Shown in pieces: positions 37,217-45,949 of a stretch of 64,000 bases of DNA. The DNA comes from Mycolicibacter senuensis (GTDB lineage Bacteria > Actinomycetota > Actinomycetes > Mycobacteriales > Mycobacteriaceae). The notes under the pieces were generated by a model. The model did no database searches. It was not told the DNA's origin and saw only the letters and a program-made list of their open reading frames with translations. Made by a program: the position numbers and the translations under genes. How positions within the stretch are numbered: position 1 is the stretch's first letter; every line of letters starts with the position of its first letter. The DNA is taken from NCBI RefSeq assembly GCF_003284925.1, contig NZ_QMEX01000006.1, forward strand, positions 1-64,000, given 5' to 3'.

Positions 37217-37634
37217 TGCGACGTCGCTGAAGAAAAACAGCTCCCGACTCACTCGATATTCGTCTCGCTGTCTCCCAACTGAACGGCTGAACACCGGACC
37301 TCAAAGCGACACCCCTGACCCAGCGTTACAGCCCGGCGGGTACGGCCTTCCCGTTGACCGTCACCTCGACCTGGCCGGTCTTGGTGTCGTAGGCGATCTT
37401 TCCGTGCTCGAACGTCGACACCAGCTGATCGCCCACGGCGGTCTGGTCACTGGTTGGGACACCTAACGGAAGCCGCCTTCACCACGGCATGCCACCGCTC
37501 TCCGGCCCAGCGCATGTAGCCATCGCGCCGACCGTGACCGGCCTTAATACCCGTGGACGACTTTGCTTCTGCGCAACAACTTTGAGTGCCCCAACGGTCG
37601 AGTCCAACCCACCCGGTCTGCCTAACCGGCGACG
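37217..37634. other. intergenic region with decayed sequence
   Basis: 418 bases without an intact gene. On the minus strand it contains the LGFP-repeat remnant listed separately. Beyond it, at about 37480-37545, a second short open frame with coding-like composition stops just inside the remnant. No promoter or RNA gene is evident. Confidence 0.55.
37326..37481 (-). pseudogene. 3' remnant of an LGFP-repeat protein gene
   Basis: Read leftwards, 49 codons end in a TAA at 37326 and encode LGVPTSDQTAVGDQLVSTFE, HGKIAYDTKTGQVEVTVNG and the tail KAVPAGL. That is one LGFP unit (LGxPTSD... F..G.I..D..TG) as found at the C-terminus of secreted mycolyl-envelope proteins. A TGA interrupts the frame just upstream and no start codon precedes it, so only the tail of a lost gene remains. 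Confidence 0.65.
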
Positions 37635-38888
37635 CTACCCCGCAGCCAGCGACACGGTGTCGGTGTAGAACTGCAGGCGTTCGCGCAGCGCCCGCGGGTC
37701 GATCCCGAAGTCGGCGGCCACGTACCGGTGTTGACCCTTTCCGTGGCGGGGTTGGGCACTGTGGTGCTCAGCGATCATCGCCGTGGTGTCCGGGGCGTCC
37801 AGGTCGGCGGCGGCGTAGATCCGGCGCAGCGTCGCGTCCGGATCGGACACCAGATCCGGGTAGTGGATGTCCAGCCATGTAACATTCTGTGCCGCTGAGG
37901 ATTTGCGAACTGTGACCGCGCGCCGCAGCCACAGCTCGGTCTGCTCGGTCTGGAACCGCCCGACATCGTGACCGTCGACATCATCGCTGTAGGTGGACCG
38001 GTAGGTGGCGAACAAACTCGCACCGGAGGCCACCGTCTCGACGATGTCGCGGTGTAACCAGATCACGCAGGCACCGGGATAGGTGGCGATCAGATGTTCG
38101 AGCTCGGCGGTGTGTGCCGGCGCCTTGAGGACCCATCGTCGTCCGTCGTCGGCATCGAGAATCTGCAAGATGCGCCGGTGCTGACGGTATTCCGTGGCAA
38201 ACGACTCCCCGGCCAGCCAGCGGGCATACCCGTCCAGCCGGGTGGTGGCGGTGAAGCCCCAGTTACGCAGGGTGGTGCCCATCGCCAGGACGCATTCTTC
38301 GGCCAGGTCCGGACCGGAATCGTGGACGGCCGCCATGGTCGGGTTCAAGATGTGCAGCATCTGATGGCCGGACTCAGCGGCAGCCAATCGTTCTGTTCGC
38401 TGCTGCGGCTCCAGATCGCCGGCCAGCAGCCAGGGCGCGCCGAGTTCGGCGGGCAGCGGTGCCCGCAGTCGGGAGTCGCGACCCAGCAGCCGGAACAAGA
38501 AGGTAGTCCCGGTGCGCCAGCCGCCGGTAATGATGACCGGTGCGCTCAGCGGCCGCTGCGCCAGGTCGGGACGCTCGCCCAGGTAGGTGTCGATCGCCGC
38601 TCGGGCACGTAGCCGTCCCACCGCGGTGCTCTGCGCGTTCTTGGCGCCCAGGGCGTTGAGCCGACCGTCTTCGGCCGCCGACCCCAGATAGTGCTCCAGG
38701 CCGGGTTTCCAGTCCGCCACCTCGCCGAACAATGCATCGCCACGTCCCCGCGAGGCCCGGTCGATCACCAGGTCTACGGCGTCGACGCCGAGCCGATACC
38801 GCTCGGGCCGCACGGCCCGGTCCTCTTCGGCCGACCGGTAGATCTGCTGCGCCGCGGCAGTCCGCTCCGGCGCATGCCACAGGGTCAT
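37635..38888 (-). CDS. sulfotransferase-family protein
   Basis: 417-residue PAPS-dependent sulfotransferase-like enzyme. The 5'-phosphosulfate loop reads TGGWRTGTTFLFRLL near 120-134, and the 3'-phosphate region is WLHRDIVETVASGASLF near 275-292. The substrate is unknown; mycobacterial members sulfate lipids and sugars. Its ATG overlaps the stop of the DUF1214 gene (ATGA, 38885-38888), so the two are one operon. Confidence 0.85.
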   Translation of the reverse strand: MTLWHAPERTAAAQQIYRSAEEDRAVRPERYRLGVDAVDLVIDRASRGRGDALFGEVADWKPGLEHYLGSAAEDGRLNALGAKNAQSTAVGRLRARAAIDTYLGERPDLAQRPLSAPVIITGGWRTGTTFLFRLLGRDSRLRAPLPAELGAPWLLAGDLEPQQRTERLAAAESGHQMLHILNPTMAAVHDSGPDLAEECVLAMGTTLRNWGFTATTRLDGYARWLAGESFATEYRQHRRILQILDADDGRRWVLKAPAHTAELEHLIATYPGACVIWLHRDIVETVASGASLFATYRSTYSDDVDGHDVGRFQTEQTELWLRRAVTVRKSSAAQNVTWLDIHYPDLVSDPDATLRRIYAAADLDAPDTTAMIAEHHSAQPRHGKGQHRYVAADFGIDPRALRERLQFYTDTVSLAAG

Positions 38889-40015
38889 CGTCGCGCCCGG
38901 ATGTCGCTGCGCCGCAAACGCGTGACGGTGGGAAGCTGCGGCGTGCGGGCAGGCTGCAAGAACCGGATCACCACGATGCCCTCCGGCCGGCCCTCGGTGT
39001 CGATCCAGTCGGCGTCACTTAATTCGGGATCCTCGGTAGCCAGCACGAACCGATACCGGTTGCCGACGACGGTGGCGGTGGCTCCGGTGTAGGAGACGCG
39101 GCGATGACGGTGGTCGAGGGAATTGAGAAATCGGCTGTAGGCCAGAATGTTCCAGTAGCGACAGTCCACCGCCTCCCCCTCGATCAACAGTGCCTCGTCT
39201 GGTGCCAGTTGCCATCCCCCGCGCAGGTAATGGATGTCGGGCTCGGTGTACACCGCCCCGCCGGTCATCTCCTCCCAGTGCCGCACCTGGTTGGGTTGGG
39301 CAAGGTCTGCCGCGGTGGCGGCGGCCCAGATTTGGGGCAGATACGTTGTCGCCGTTGCGAGTTTGGTCAGCTGGCGGGAGAACCTCTCCGGGTCGATCGG
39401 CGCCGGTACCGGAGGTTGGGCGGCCGGTTCGATGGCACACCATCCGATGGCGTCCTGATGGACGTCATTGTGAAAGTGCCGGACCCACACCACGGTGGCG
39501 CCCGCGGGTAGATCCAGCCAATCCCCCGTCGTCGGCCGCTGACCGCCGAGACTGACCTGATAGCCGCCGGCTTCATCGAAAGTCAAGGCATCACTGTCTA
39601 TCCGCGCGGCGGCCTGGGCATCGGTACCGCCGGCACCGGCATAGACCGTGATCGAGACATAGGCGGCGTCGCCACGGTTCCCGCGAATCCGGTACCGCCC
39701 GCCGGAGCGGATGTCGGCGACCCAGTAGCGAAAATCCGGGTTGTCCATCAGGAACTTCTGCCGCCACCCGTTGAACGCGACCAACTCTGGTTTGTCCCGG
39801 TCGACCTCGAAGCGGCCCAATTGATTCGCGAACGACCGCAACAGCGCCCGGAGTCCGTCGGCGCGCTCTACCCGAGATAGCCCCGCGGTATCGGCGACCA
39901 CCTGCTCCCCCGCAGCACGCATGGCGTCGACCAGGCGGCGCCAGGCGACGGCCTCGGGGCTTGGCGGTTCGGTAAGTCCGTCGTGCGCTGACGCGCGGGC
40001 TTCATCGCCTGACAC
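38885..40015 (-). CDS. DUF1214-domain protein
   Basis: 376 residues from a GTG. The C-terminal ~100 residues (ALLIEGEAVDCRYWNILAYSRFLNSLDHRHRRVSYTG...) carry the DUF1214 beta fold, and the N-terminal part is helical. Such proteins are often encoded with lipid- or sulfur-modifying enzymes. Here it is the first gene of a two-gene operon with the sulfotransferase. Enzymatic role unknown. Confidence 0.8.
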   Translation of the reverse strand: MSGDEARASAHDGLTEPPSPEAVAWRRLVDAMRAAGEQVVADTAGLSRVERADGLRALLRSFANQLGRFEVDRDKPELVAFNGWRQKFLMDNPDFRYWVADIRSGGRYRIRGNRGDAAYVSITVYAGAGGTDAQAAARIDSDALTFDEAGGYQVSLGGQRPTTGDWLDLPAGATVVWVRHFHNDVHQDAIGWCAIEPAAQPPVPAPIDPERFSRQLTKLATATTYLPQIWAAATAADLAQPNQVRHWEEMTGGAVYTEPDIHYLRGGWQLAPDEALLIEGEAVDCRYWNILAYSRFLNSLDHRHRRVSYTGATATVVGNRYRFVLATEDPELSDADWIDTEGRPEGIVVIRFLQPARTPQLPTVTRLRRSDIRARR

Positions 40016-40101
40016 CGTGAAACACTATCGTGCTGGAGTGTCACCGGCGCCATGTTTCAGACCACAGCGCTATCGCGCCCCTCGGCACCGCCGGAGCCGG
40101 C

Positions 40102-40494
40102 TCACTGTGGCTGACACTTGGTCAGCACCAGTACGGCCTCGTTGTACGGGAACAGCAGGTATAGCGGCCGCGAAAGCGGTTTGACGGTGTGAGCGGCTTG
40201 GGCCTTGCTGAGTATGCGCGGCTTGGCGACCTGGTGGGTGCGGCCGTGCTTCCGGATGGCGGCCGAGCCATGGACCAGAACGTTGCGGACCCAGTGCGTC
40301 GTAGGTCCGTAGCCGATGAGCAGGGCGTACCCGTCGGCGGTATCGAAAACGAGCAGCGGTGTGCGGTAACGGTTTCCGGTTCGATGCCCGGTATGTTCCA
40401 GTATTCCCAGGGCGGGCATGCGACCTACGACACGCAGCGCCGCCCGGTTGGTGAAGCGGCGATTGAATCGAGCAACCGAGCGCCCAACGCGCAT
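40102..40494 (-). CDS. deazaflavin (F420)-dependent nitroreductase-family protein
   Basis: ~130-residue split-barrel protein of the Ddn/FDOR-A family. ILEHTGHRTGNRYRTPLLVF near 34-53 is the phosphate-binding signature for coenzyme F420. Family members reduce quinones or activate nitroimidazoles at the membrane; the substrate here is unknown. An AGGAGG sits 5 bases before the ATG at 40494. It lies 49 bases downstream of the TetR gene on the same strand. Confidence 0.87.
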   Translation of the reverse strand: MRVGRSVARFNRRFTNRAALRVVGRMPALGILEHTGHRTGNRYRTPLLVFDTADGYALLIGYGPTTHWVRNVLVHGSAAIRKHGRTHQVAKPRILSKAQAAHTVKPLSRPLYLLFPYNEAVLVLTKCQPQ

Positions 40495-40549
40495 CGTCAC
40501 CTCCTGTTCGGCCGGTCAGTGGCGCGGTGAGCGCACAACCCAGACCCCA

Positions 40550-41182
40550 TCAGCGTGCCCGCAGGCCATCCAGCAGTGCGTTCAATGCCTTGGCGCCTTC
40601 GTCGCGTGCGCCGCGCTGATCGGTTGCGTTGGCGACGAACAGTGCCGTCTCGTTGGCGGCGACCAGCAGGATGTGAGCCAAAACCGCTACCGGTAGGCCC
40701 GCTGTCAGCTCACCTTCGTCGATCGCGCGTTCGAGCATCATGCGGAGCGCCCCGACACCGTAGCGATTTTCCAGCTCCCGCCACCTGGCCCAGCCCAGCA
40801 CAGCCGGACCATCGATCAGCAGGATGCGTTGCACGTGCGGAGCCAAGGATGCGTCCAGGAACCCGGCCAGTCCCTGGCGCAGCTGGTTCAACACCCCGTC
40901 AGCAGGGTCGTTCAGGCTGGTGGCGCCCGCCAACACCAGCTCCTCCTCGACGGCGATGAACACCGCCTCGAACAGCGCCCGTTTGTCGGCGAAATGGTGG
41001 TACAGGGCACCCCGGGTGCCCACACCGGCAGCGTGCGCGATCTCCTCGGTGCCGGTTCGGTGATAGCCCTTCTCGACGAACAACTGCCGAGCGGCATCCA
41101 CGAGCGCCGCGCGGGTCGCCTCGGCTTGCGCCGCACGTCGTGCCTTGGAATCCAATGGTTCCCGCTCGTGCACGGCCCACAT
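40550..41182 (-). CDS. TetR-family repressor of the divergent MFS pump
   Basis: 210-residue regulator. The helix-turn-helix spans ~27-70 (ALVDAARQLFVEKGYHRTGTEEIAHAAGVGTRGALYHHFADKRALF), and a ligand-binding all-helical domain follows. The ATG at 41182 is preferred: the upstream ATG at 41221 would touch the palindrome at 41222-41243. Divergence from the MFS gene around that palindrome implies it represses both itself and the pump. Confidence 0.9.
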   Translation of the reverse strand: MWAVHEREPLDSKARRAAQAEATRAALVDAARQLFVEKGYHRTGTEEIAHAAGVGTRGALYHHFADKRALFEAVFIAVEEELVLAGATSLNDPADGVLNQLRQGLAGFLDASLAPHVQRILLIDGPAVLGWARWRELENRYGVGALRMMLERAIDEGELTAGLPVAVLAHILLVAANETALFVANATDQRGARDEGAKALNALLDGLRAR

Positions 41183-41221
41183 CCTATTGCACACCGCCAA
41201 CCGGTGACCTACAGTCTGCAT

Positions 41222-41243
41222 GTCACATGCAGCTGTATGTGAC
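41222..41243. promoter_or_regulatory. 22-bp near-perfect palindrome, TetR operator
   Basis: GTCACAT and ATGTGAC are perfect outer arms and the centre CAGCTG is itself palindromic. Only one base pair (G/T flanking the centre) breaks full symmetry. It lies midway between the divergent TetR and MFS genes. Confidence 0.75.
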
Positions 41244-41371
41244 GGTGCCGAGCGCTACCGGTAGATCCCTTGGAGGTCCACGATGCCCCGGCCTTGCGAT
41301 GTGGTCCGCGACATCAATTGCTTTCAACGCCACGGTATTTCCGCATTCATACCCGCTCCACCCGTCGCACA

Positions 41372-42995
41372 ATGAGCTCACCGACCACGACACGCGGCGA
41401 TCAGAAACCGCCGGTCTCCCCCGATCGCCCGGATCCGCCCCCGGCCATCTCGAGGCGGGCCCGGCTTTGGCTGCTGACCGTCTGCTGCCTGGGCGTGCTC
41501 ATGGTCATGTCGTCGATGGTGGCCCTCAACGCCGCGCTCGGCGCCATCGCGACCGAGACCATGGCCACGCAACACCAACTCACCTGGATCGTCGACGCCT
41601 ACACCCTGGTGATGGCATGCCTGCTGCTGCCGGCCGGCGCACTGGGCGACCGGTACGGGCGTCGTGGCGCACTGCTCATCGGCTTGGCGATCTTCGGCAC
41701 AGCCTCGCTGGCACCGATCTTCATCGACACCCCCACCGCACTGATCGCCGCCCGGGCGGTCACCGGAGTCGGCGCCGCAGCCATCCTCCCCGCCACATTG
41801 TCACTACTGACCTCGGCGTACCCGGCCGACGAACGCAACAAGGCGATCGGTATCTGGGCCGGCGCATGCGCAGCCAGTGCGCTGGTCGGAGTCACGGGCT
41901 GCGATCCTCACCCAGTTCGGGCCCTGGCAGCTCATCTTCTGGTCCTTCGTCGGAGCCTCGGCGCTGCTGTTCGTGCTTGGTTTCACGATCACATCCTCCA
42001 AGGACGCCGAGTCGACGCCGCTCGACTACCGGGGCGCGGTTCTCATCGCCACCGCGGTGGCGGCGTTTGTCTATGGCGTGATCGAGGCCCCACTTTTGGG
42101 CTGGGGCCACCCGCTGGTCTCCTGCTGCCTGGGCGGCGGCGTTGTGCTGGCACTGCTCTTCGGCGTAGTCGAACTGCGCCGGCCGCACCCGCTGCTCGAC
42201 ATCCGAGTGTTCGTACGGCCCGAAATGCTCACCGGCTCAATCACAATGACCACACTGTTCTTTGCGATCTTCGGCTTCTTCTTCCTGTCCATGCAACATC
42301 TACAACTCGTCATGGGCTACAGCCCGCTGCGCACCGCGATGGCGTTGACTCCCCTGGCCGTACCGCTGCTCACCCTTTCGGTGCTGACAAGCTGGTACCT
42401 GCCCCGGCTCGGGCTACGGGTGTCGCTCGCGGGCGGCCTGGCGATCCTGGGTTTCGGGCTGCTGTCCATGCGCAACCTCGAAGTCGGATCACCCTACGTC
42501 GACCTGGCCTGGCCGATATGCGTCATCGCCACCGGCCTGGGCCTGTGCAACGCCCCCGGGACCTCCGCGATCACCGGCTCCGTCCCGCTGAACAAGCAAG
42601 GCGTCGCCTCAGCTATCAACGACACCACCCGCGAGCTCGGCGGGGCGCTCGGCATCGCGCTGGCAGGCTCAGTGCTGGCAGCCGGATACAGCAGCGCACT
42701 GGCACCCAGCACCGTGGCGCTGCCACCGCGCATCAGCGAGTCCGCCGGCGGTTCGCTGGCCCAGGCTCTGGTCATCGCCGAACAGCTCGGGCCCGCCGGA
42801 CGCGACCTGGCAACCCACGCCAAGATCGCCTTCCTGCACGCCATGGACGCCTCCCTACTCATGCTCGGCATCGTCGTGCTGATCGTCGCATCCTTCACCG
42901 CCATCTGGGCACCCGGTCGCGATGGACGGCAACTCGCCGCACTTCGCCCGACAACCGGTAGACACCGGCTCAAGTCGAACCACCGGTGTAGGTGA
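41372..42995 (+). pseudogene. MFS drug-efflux transporter (DHA2, EmrB/QacA type), frameshifted
   Basis: The first part (41372 to about 41895) encodes helices 1-5, with the family motifs WIVDAYTLVMACLLLPAGALGDRYGRR and GVGAAAILPATLSLL. It then breaks into nonsense after GVTG. The frame one base further on resumes at once with AAILTQFGPWQLIFWSF and continues through the remaining helices to 42995. Joined, they give ~540 residues, the normal size for a 14-helix pump. A single indel near 41890-41900 explains it. It may be a recent pseudogene or a sequencing error. Confidence 0.8.
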
Positions 42996-43010
42996 CGACG
43001 CCCAGCGGTT

Positions 43011-43356
43011 TCAGTGTGCGCCAAGCGGTTCCGCTGCCGCGGGGATGGCGTTGTCGATGAGGACAGCGGCGATGGCGGCAGCAGTGGCGAAGCTCTCGGA
43101 GTTGAGGACGCGGTTGCGTGCTGAGGCGCCGTCGAGCAGCAGTGCCAGCTGCTCGCCGAGTTGGTCGGGGTCGGTGGCGCCGGCCTCGCGCGCGGTTTCG
43201 CTGAGCCGAGCGGCAAAGGGTTTCTTGTAGTCGCGGGCGTGCAGGCGGGCCGGGTGATCGGCCGGAACGTGACCGGCGGGTGTTTTTGTCGGCCCCGCCA
43301 TGAATGCAGTCGACGAAGTACTCCAAGGTTTCGCGATGTGGGGCGAACGCGGTCAT
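43011..43356 (-). pseudogene. TetR C-terminal domain fragment with a frameshift
   Basis: The sequence LEYFVDCIHGGADKNT continues, after a one-base shift near 43282, as GHVPADHPARLHARDYKKPF. Further on LGEQLALLLDGASARNRVL is seen. Together this is the ligand-binding half of a TetR_C-type repressor (~110 residues). The N-terminal DNA-binding helix-turn-helix is missing. An AGGAGG precedes the ATG at 43356, 37 bases after the SDR stop. The remnant is therefore either still translated briefly or was cut at a fusion point. Confidence 0.65.
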
Positions 43357-43392
43357 GAATCCTCCTGGGAATAGGTGTGATCGGCCGCGCGG

Positions 43393-44337
43393 CTATGCCG
43401 TCAGCCGGCCGGGGAAGTAGTTCCCGTTGTCCAGATCGGCGAGCAGCCTGCGTTGAGTGGGTTCCCAGCCGAGGGTTCGGCGCGTAATGAGGTTGGAGGC
43501 CGGAAGGTCCAGTGTGACCAGATTCGTGAACGTGCCGAAGTATCCCGGCAGCATCAGTTCATCCACCGGAACGCTCACGACGGGCAGGCCCAGCCGGCCG
43601 CCAATGGCCTCGGCAATCTCCCGGAACGGGATACCCGCGTCTTCCACCGCGTGCCAGTAGCTGCCGGCCGGGCCCTTTTCCAGCGCCAAGCGGAACAGGC
43701 TGGCGACGTCGCAGATATGCACGGCCCCCCAGAGGTTCTCGCCGTCGCCGGGGTAGCCGACGATGCCCTTCTCTTTCGCGAGCGCGATCACCCCCGGCAG
43801 GAAGCCGGAGCGATCTGTCGTGCTGTGCGCGATGGTGGGCAATCGCACGATCGAAGACCTCACTCCCCGATCGGCGAGGCCGATTACGGCAAGTTCCACA
43901 GCGTTGCGGAAACGCAGGGTGCCGCGGTATTCGTCCCCACCGGGTAAGGCCGGGTCCGCCTCGGTGGCCGGACGCCCCAGGTGCCCGGGCGAAGCCATGC
44001 TGCCCGCCGCGACCAGTGGCTTCCCGGTTCCCGCAAGTGCCTCGCCGTAGGCGAGGATGACCGGTACCTCCGCGGCGGTCACGGCGTCGATCCCGCCGAA
44101 CGGCAGCAGGTCTTGGCGGTGCGCGACGTGGATCACCCCGTCGGAGCTCGCGGCCGCCTCCTTGAGCCCGTCGAGATCTTCAAGGCTGCCGCGGCGGACC
44201 TTCGCGCCGAGCGCGGTCAGGGCCGCGGCTGCCGTGTCCGACCGGGCCAGGCCGGTGACCTCGTGCCCGGCGGCGACGAGTTCGGGGATGATGTACGAAC
44301 CGGAGTGGCCGGTCCCGCCGGCGACGAAAATACGCAT
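43393..44337 (-). CDS. NAD-dependent epimerase/SDR-family oxidoreductase
   Basis: 314-residue extended/atypical SDR. The dinucleotide loop is VAGGTGHSGSYI near 4-15, and the NmrA-like core includes ARSDTAAAALTALGAKVRRGSLEDL and HICDVASLF. The usual YxxxK is not evident, pointing to an atypical or regulatory member. The neighbours are a TetR fragment and the MarR-controlled oxidoreductase. Substrate unknown. Confidence 0.85.
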   Translation of the reverse strand: MRIFVAGGTGHSGSYIIPELVAAGHEVTGLARSDTAAAALTALGAKVRRGSLEDLDGLKEAAASSDGVIHVAHRQDLLPFGGIDAVTAAEVPVILAYGEALAGTGKPLVAAGSMASPGHLGRPATEADPALPGGDEYRGTLRFRNAVELAVIGLADRGVRSSIVRLPTIAHSTTDRSGFLPGVIALAKEKGIVGYPGDGENLWGAVHICDVASLFRLALEKGPAGSYWHAVEDAGIPFREIAEAIGGRLGLPVVSVPVDELMLPGYFGTFTNLVTLDLPASNLITRRTLGWEPTQRRLLADLDNGNYFPGRLTA

Positions 44338-44390
44338 GTGACTGTCCTTTTCAATGGAGGTGCAAGGGGTGGTTGTGCTCGGGCGGTCGC

Positions 44391-45020
44391 TCAGCTGAGA
44401 ACGTTGGCGCCGACGAAGAAGTCGGTGTGCTTGATGGAGTGGTTGAGAAGGCTTAGCTCCAGCAGGCCGACATTCTCAAGTGCCCGCGCCATCGACAGCG
44501 GCCCGGCGTCCAGCGGACGCAGTCCCAGGCTCTCGATGAAGTCCGACACGCGCGCCTTGGCCGACGCGTCGTCGCCGGCAATGAACACGTCAGCCCGGCG
44601 ACCGTGAGCTGGGCTGTCCGCCACAACGTTGGCGAACAAAGTGTTGAACGCCTTGACGACATCCGCGCCGGCGGGGGCGGCCTCGGCGATCTCCTGCGCG
44701 CCGGAACTGCCTTCGGGGGTGACAAAGCCCGTCAGATCGGGGGTGACGGGGTTGGTGATGTCGACGACGACCTTGCCGCGCAAAGCATCCCCGTACTCGC
44801 TGACCACCGCTGCTGCGCTGGCGTACGGCACGGCCAGGATGACGATATCGCCGGCCGGGGCGGTCGCAGCCGTCCCGACGGTGGCGCCGAGCGCGGCGGC
44901 CAATTCCTTGGTTTTGACCGGGTCGCGGCCGATGATCTCGACTTCGTTGCCGCCGGCGAGCGCCCGGCCGGCCAGCGCGCCGGCCATGTTCCCCAGGCCG
45001 ATGATGCTGATGCTGTTCAT
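44391..45020 (-). CDS. NADPH-dependent reductase of the F420/NADP oxidoreductase family
   Basis: 209-residue Rossmann protein. ISIIGLGNMAGALAGRAL near 4-21 binds the cofactor, IIGRDPVK marks NADP preference, and VVKAFNTLFANV near 118-129 is conserved in F420-NADP oxidoreductase-like proteins. The ATG at 45020 lies next to the three MarR half-site repeats, so expression is probably controlled by the divergent MarR gene. Confidence 0.87.
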   Translation of the reverse strand: MNSISIIGLGNMAGALAGRALAGGNEVEIIGRDPVKTKELAAALGATVGTAATAPAGDIVILAVPYASAAAVVSEYGDALRGKVVVDITNPVTPDLTGFVTPEGSSGAQEIAEAAPAGADVVKAFNTLFANVVADSPAHGRRADVFIAGDDASAKARVSDFIESLGLRPLDAGPLSMARALENVGLLELSLLNHSIKHTDFFVGANVLS

Positions 45021-45039
45021 GAGATATCCCGTCTTGGCC

Positions 45040-45095
45040 GACGAATCAAAAGGTTGATTCATCAACTTTAGACGCACTTTGGATGATTCGTCAAC
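45040..45095. promoter_or_regulatory. three TGATTC(A/G)TC repeats, MarR operator region
   Basis: The 96-base divergent gap contains the perfect palindrome GTTGATTCATCAAC (45053-45066), the related GATGATTCGTCAAC (45082-45095), and the inverted half-site GACGAATCA (45040-45048). The last site ends 21 bases before the marR start. Confidence 0.75.
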
Positions 45096-45116
45096 CAACT
45101 GGGGTAGCATCTGTGG

Positions 45117-45599
45117 ATGGAACCGAACTGGCTGAAACCTCGTGAAAGCCGCGCCTGGCGAGCGTTCATAGACGCCAACCAACAGATCGAAGCCCACTTG
45201 AGCCGGCGCTTGCTGGAGGCCGGCCTGTCCGGGGCCGACTACTCGGTCCTGGCGGCGCTCTCTGCTGTCGACGAAGATCGCATGTCCGCCCGCCAGTTGA
45301 GCCAGACGCTGGGCTGGGAGAAGAGCCGTCTCTCCCATCAGGTACGGCGCATGCAGAAAGACGGGCTGGTCGGCCGCGAGCCCAACCCCGACGACGCCCG
45401 CAGCACCATGGTCTGTCTGCTGCCGGCCGGCCGCGCCGCGATCGAGAAGGCCGCACCCGGACACGTGCACGACGTCCGCCGGAACTTCATCGACCTGTTC
45501 ACCCCGGCTGAGCTCGACACGCTCGCCGCCCTCAACGAACGAATCCTGCACCACCTGGCCACACACCGCGACTCCCCCATCGCCGCGAAGCCTTCATAA
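45117..45599 (+). CDS. MarR-family transcriptional regulator
   Basis: 160-residue winged-helix regulator. The DNA-binding part spans ~40-105: SGADYSVLAALS, RQLSQTLGWEKSRLSHQVRRMQKDGLV, and the wing EPNPDDARSTMVCLLPAGRAA. Dimer helices flank it. It starts at the ATG at 45117 and is divergent from the NADPH-dependent reductase, with operator-like repeats between them. Confidence 0.92.
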   Translation: MEPNWLKPRESRAWRAFIDANQQIEAHLSRRLLEAGLSGADYSVLAALSAVDEDRMSARQLSQTLGWEKSRLSHQVRRMQKDGLVGREPNPDDARSTMVCLLPAGRAAIEKAAPGHVHDVRRNFIDLFTPAELDTLAALNERILHHLATHRDSPIAAKPS

Positions 45600-45608
45600 G
45601 TCCTGCCG

Positions 45609-45905
45609 ATGGCGGCCCTGCATCTGGGCCCCGCGCTGTCAGCCTCCGAGCGGCAGTACCTGACGTGCGACGCCACCTGTGAGGTCTGGTTCGAACGCGA
45701 GGGTGAGGTCATCGGTTGCGGTCGCTCGACCCGCACCGTCGGCCGACGGCTCCGCCGCGCCCTGGAGCACCGTCACCGCACGTGCGCTGTTCCTGGTTGT
45801 GGCGCCGGCCGCGGTCTGCACGCCCATCACATCCGGCACTGGGAGGACGGTGGCGCGACCGAACTGAGCAACCTGGTGCCGCAGGCGCCACCGACGGTCA
45901 ACTGA
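45609..45905 (+). pseudogene. fragment of a 13E12/DUF222-type HNH endonuclease
   Basis: About 98 codons with the core of a REP13E12-family protein: IGCGRSTRTVGRRLRRALEHR, CAVPGCGAGRGLHAHHIRHW, then EDGGATELSNLV. The HNH residues (HHI...H...N) and zinc cysteines are present. The N-terminal DUF222 part (~300 residues) and the C-terminal CxxHH tail are lost. This is a footprint of the repetitive 13E12 mobile family of mycobacteria. Confidence 0.78.
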
Positions 45906-45949
45906 AGTCCGGCTACCGACGGGACCTGATCCGGCCGTCACCCGCGACA

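Noticed and set aside
37590-37634. tRNA-like GC-rich stretch with GGTCGAGTCC before the sulfotransferase gene
   Set aside because: No acceptor stem or anticodon arm can be drawn, and the T-loop consensus GTTCGA is absent.
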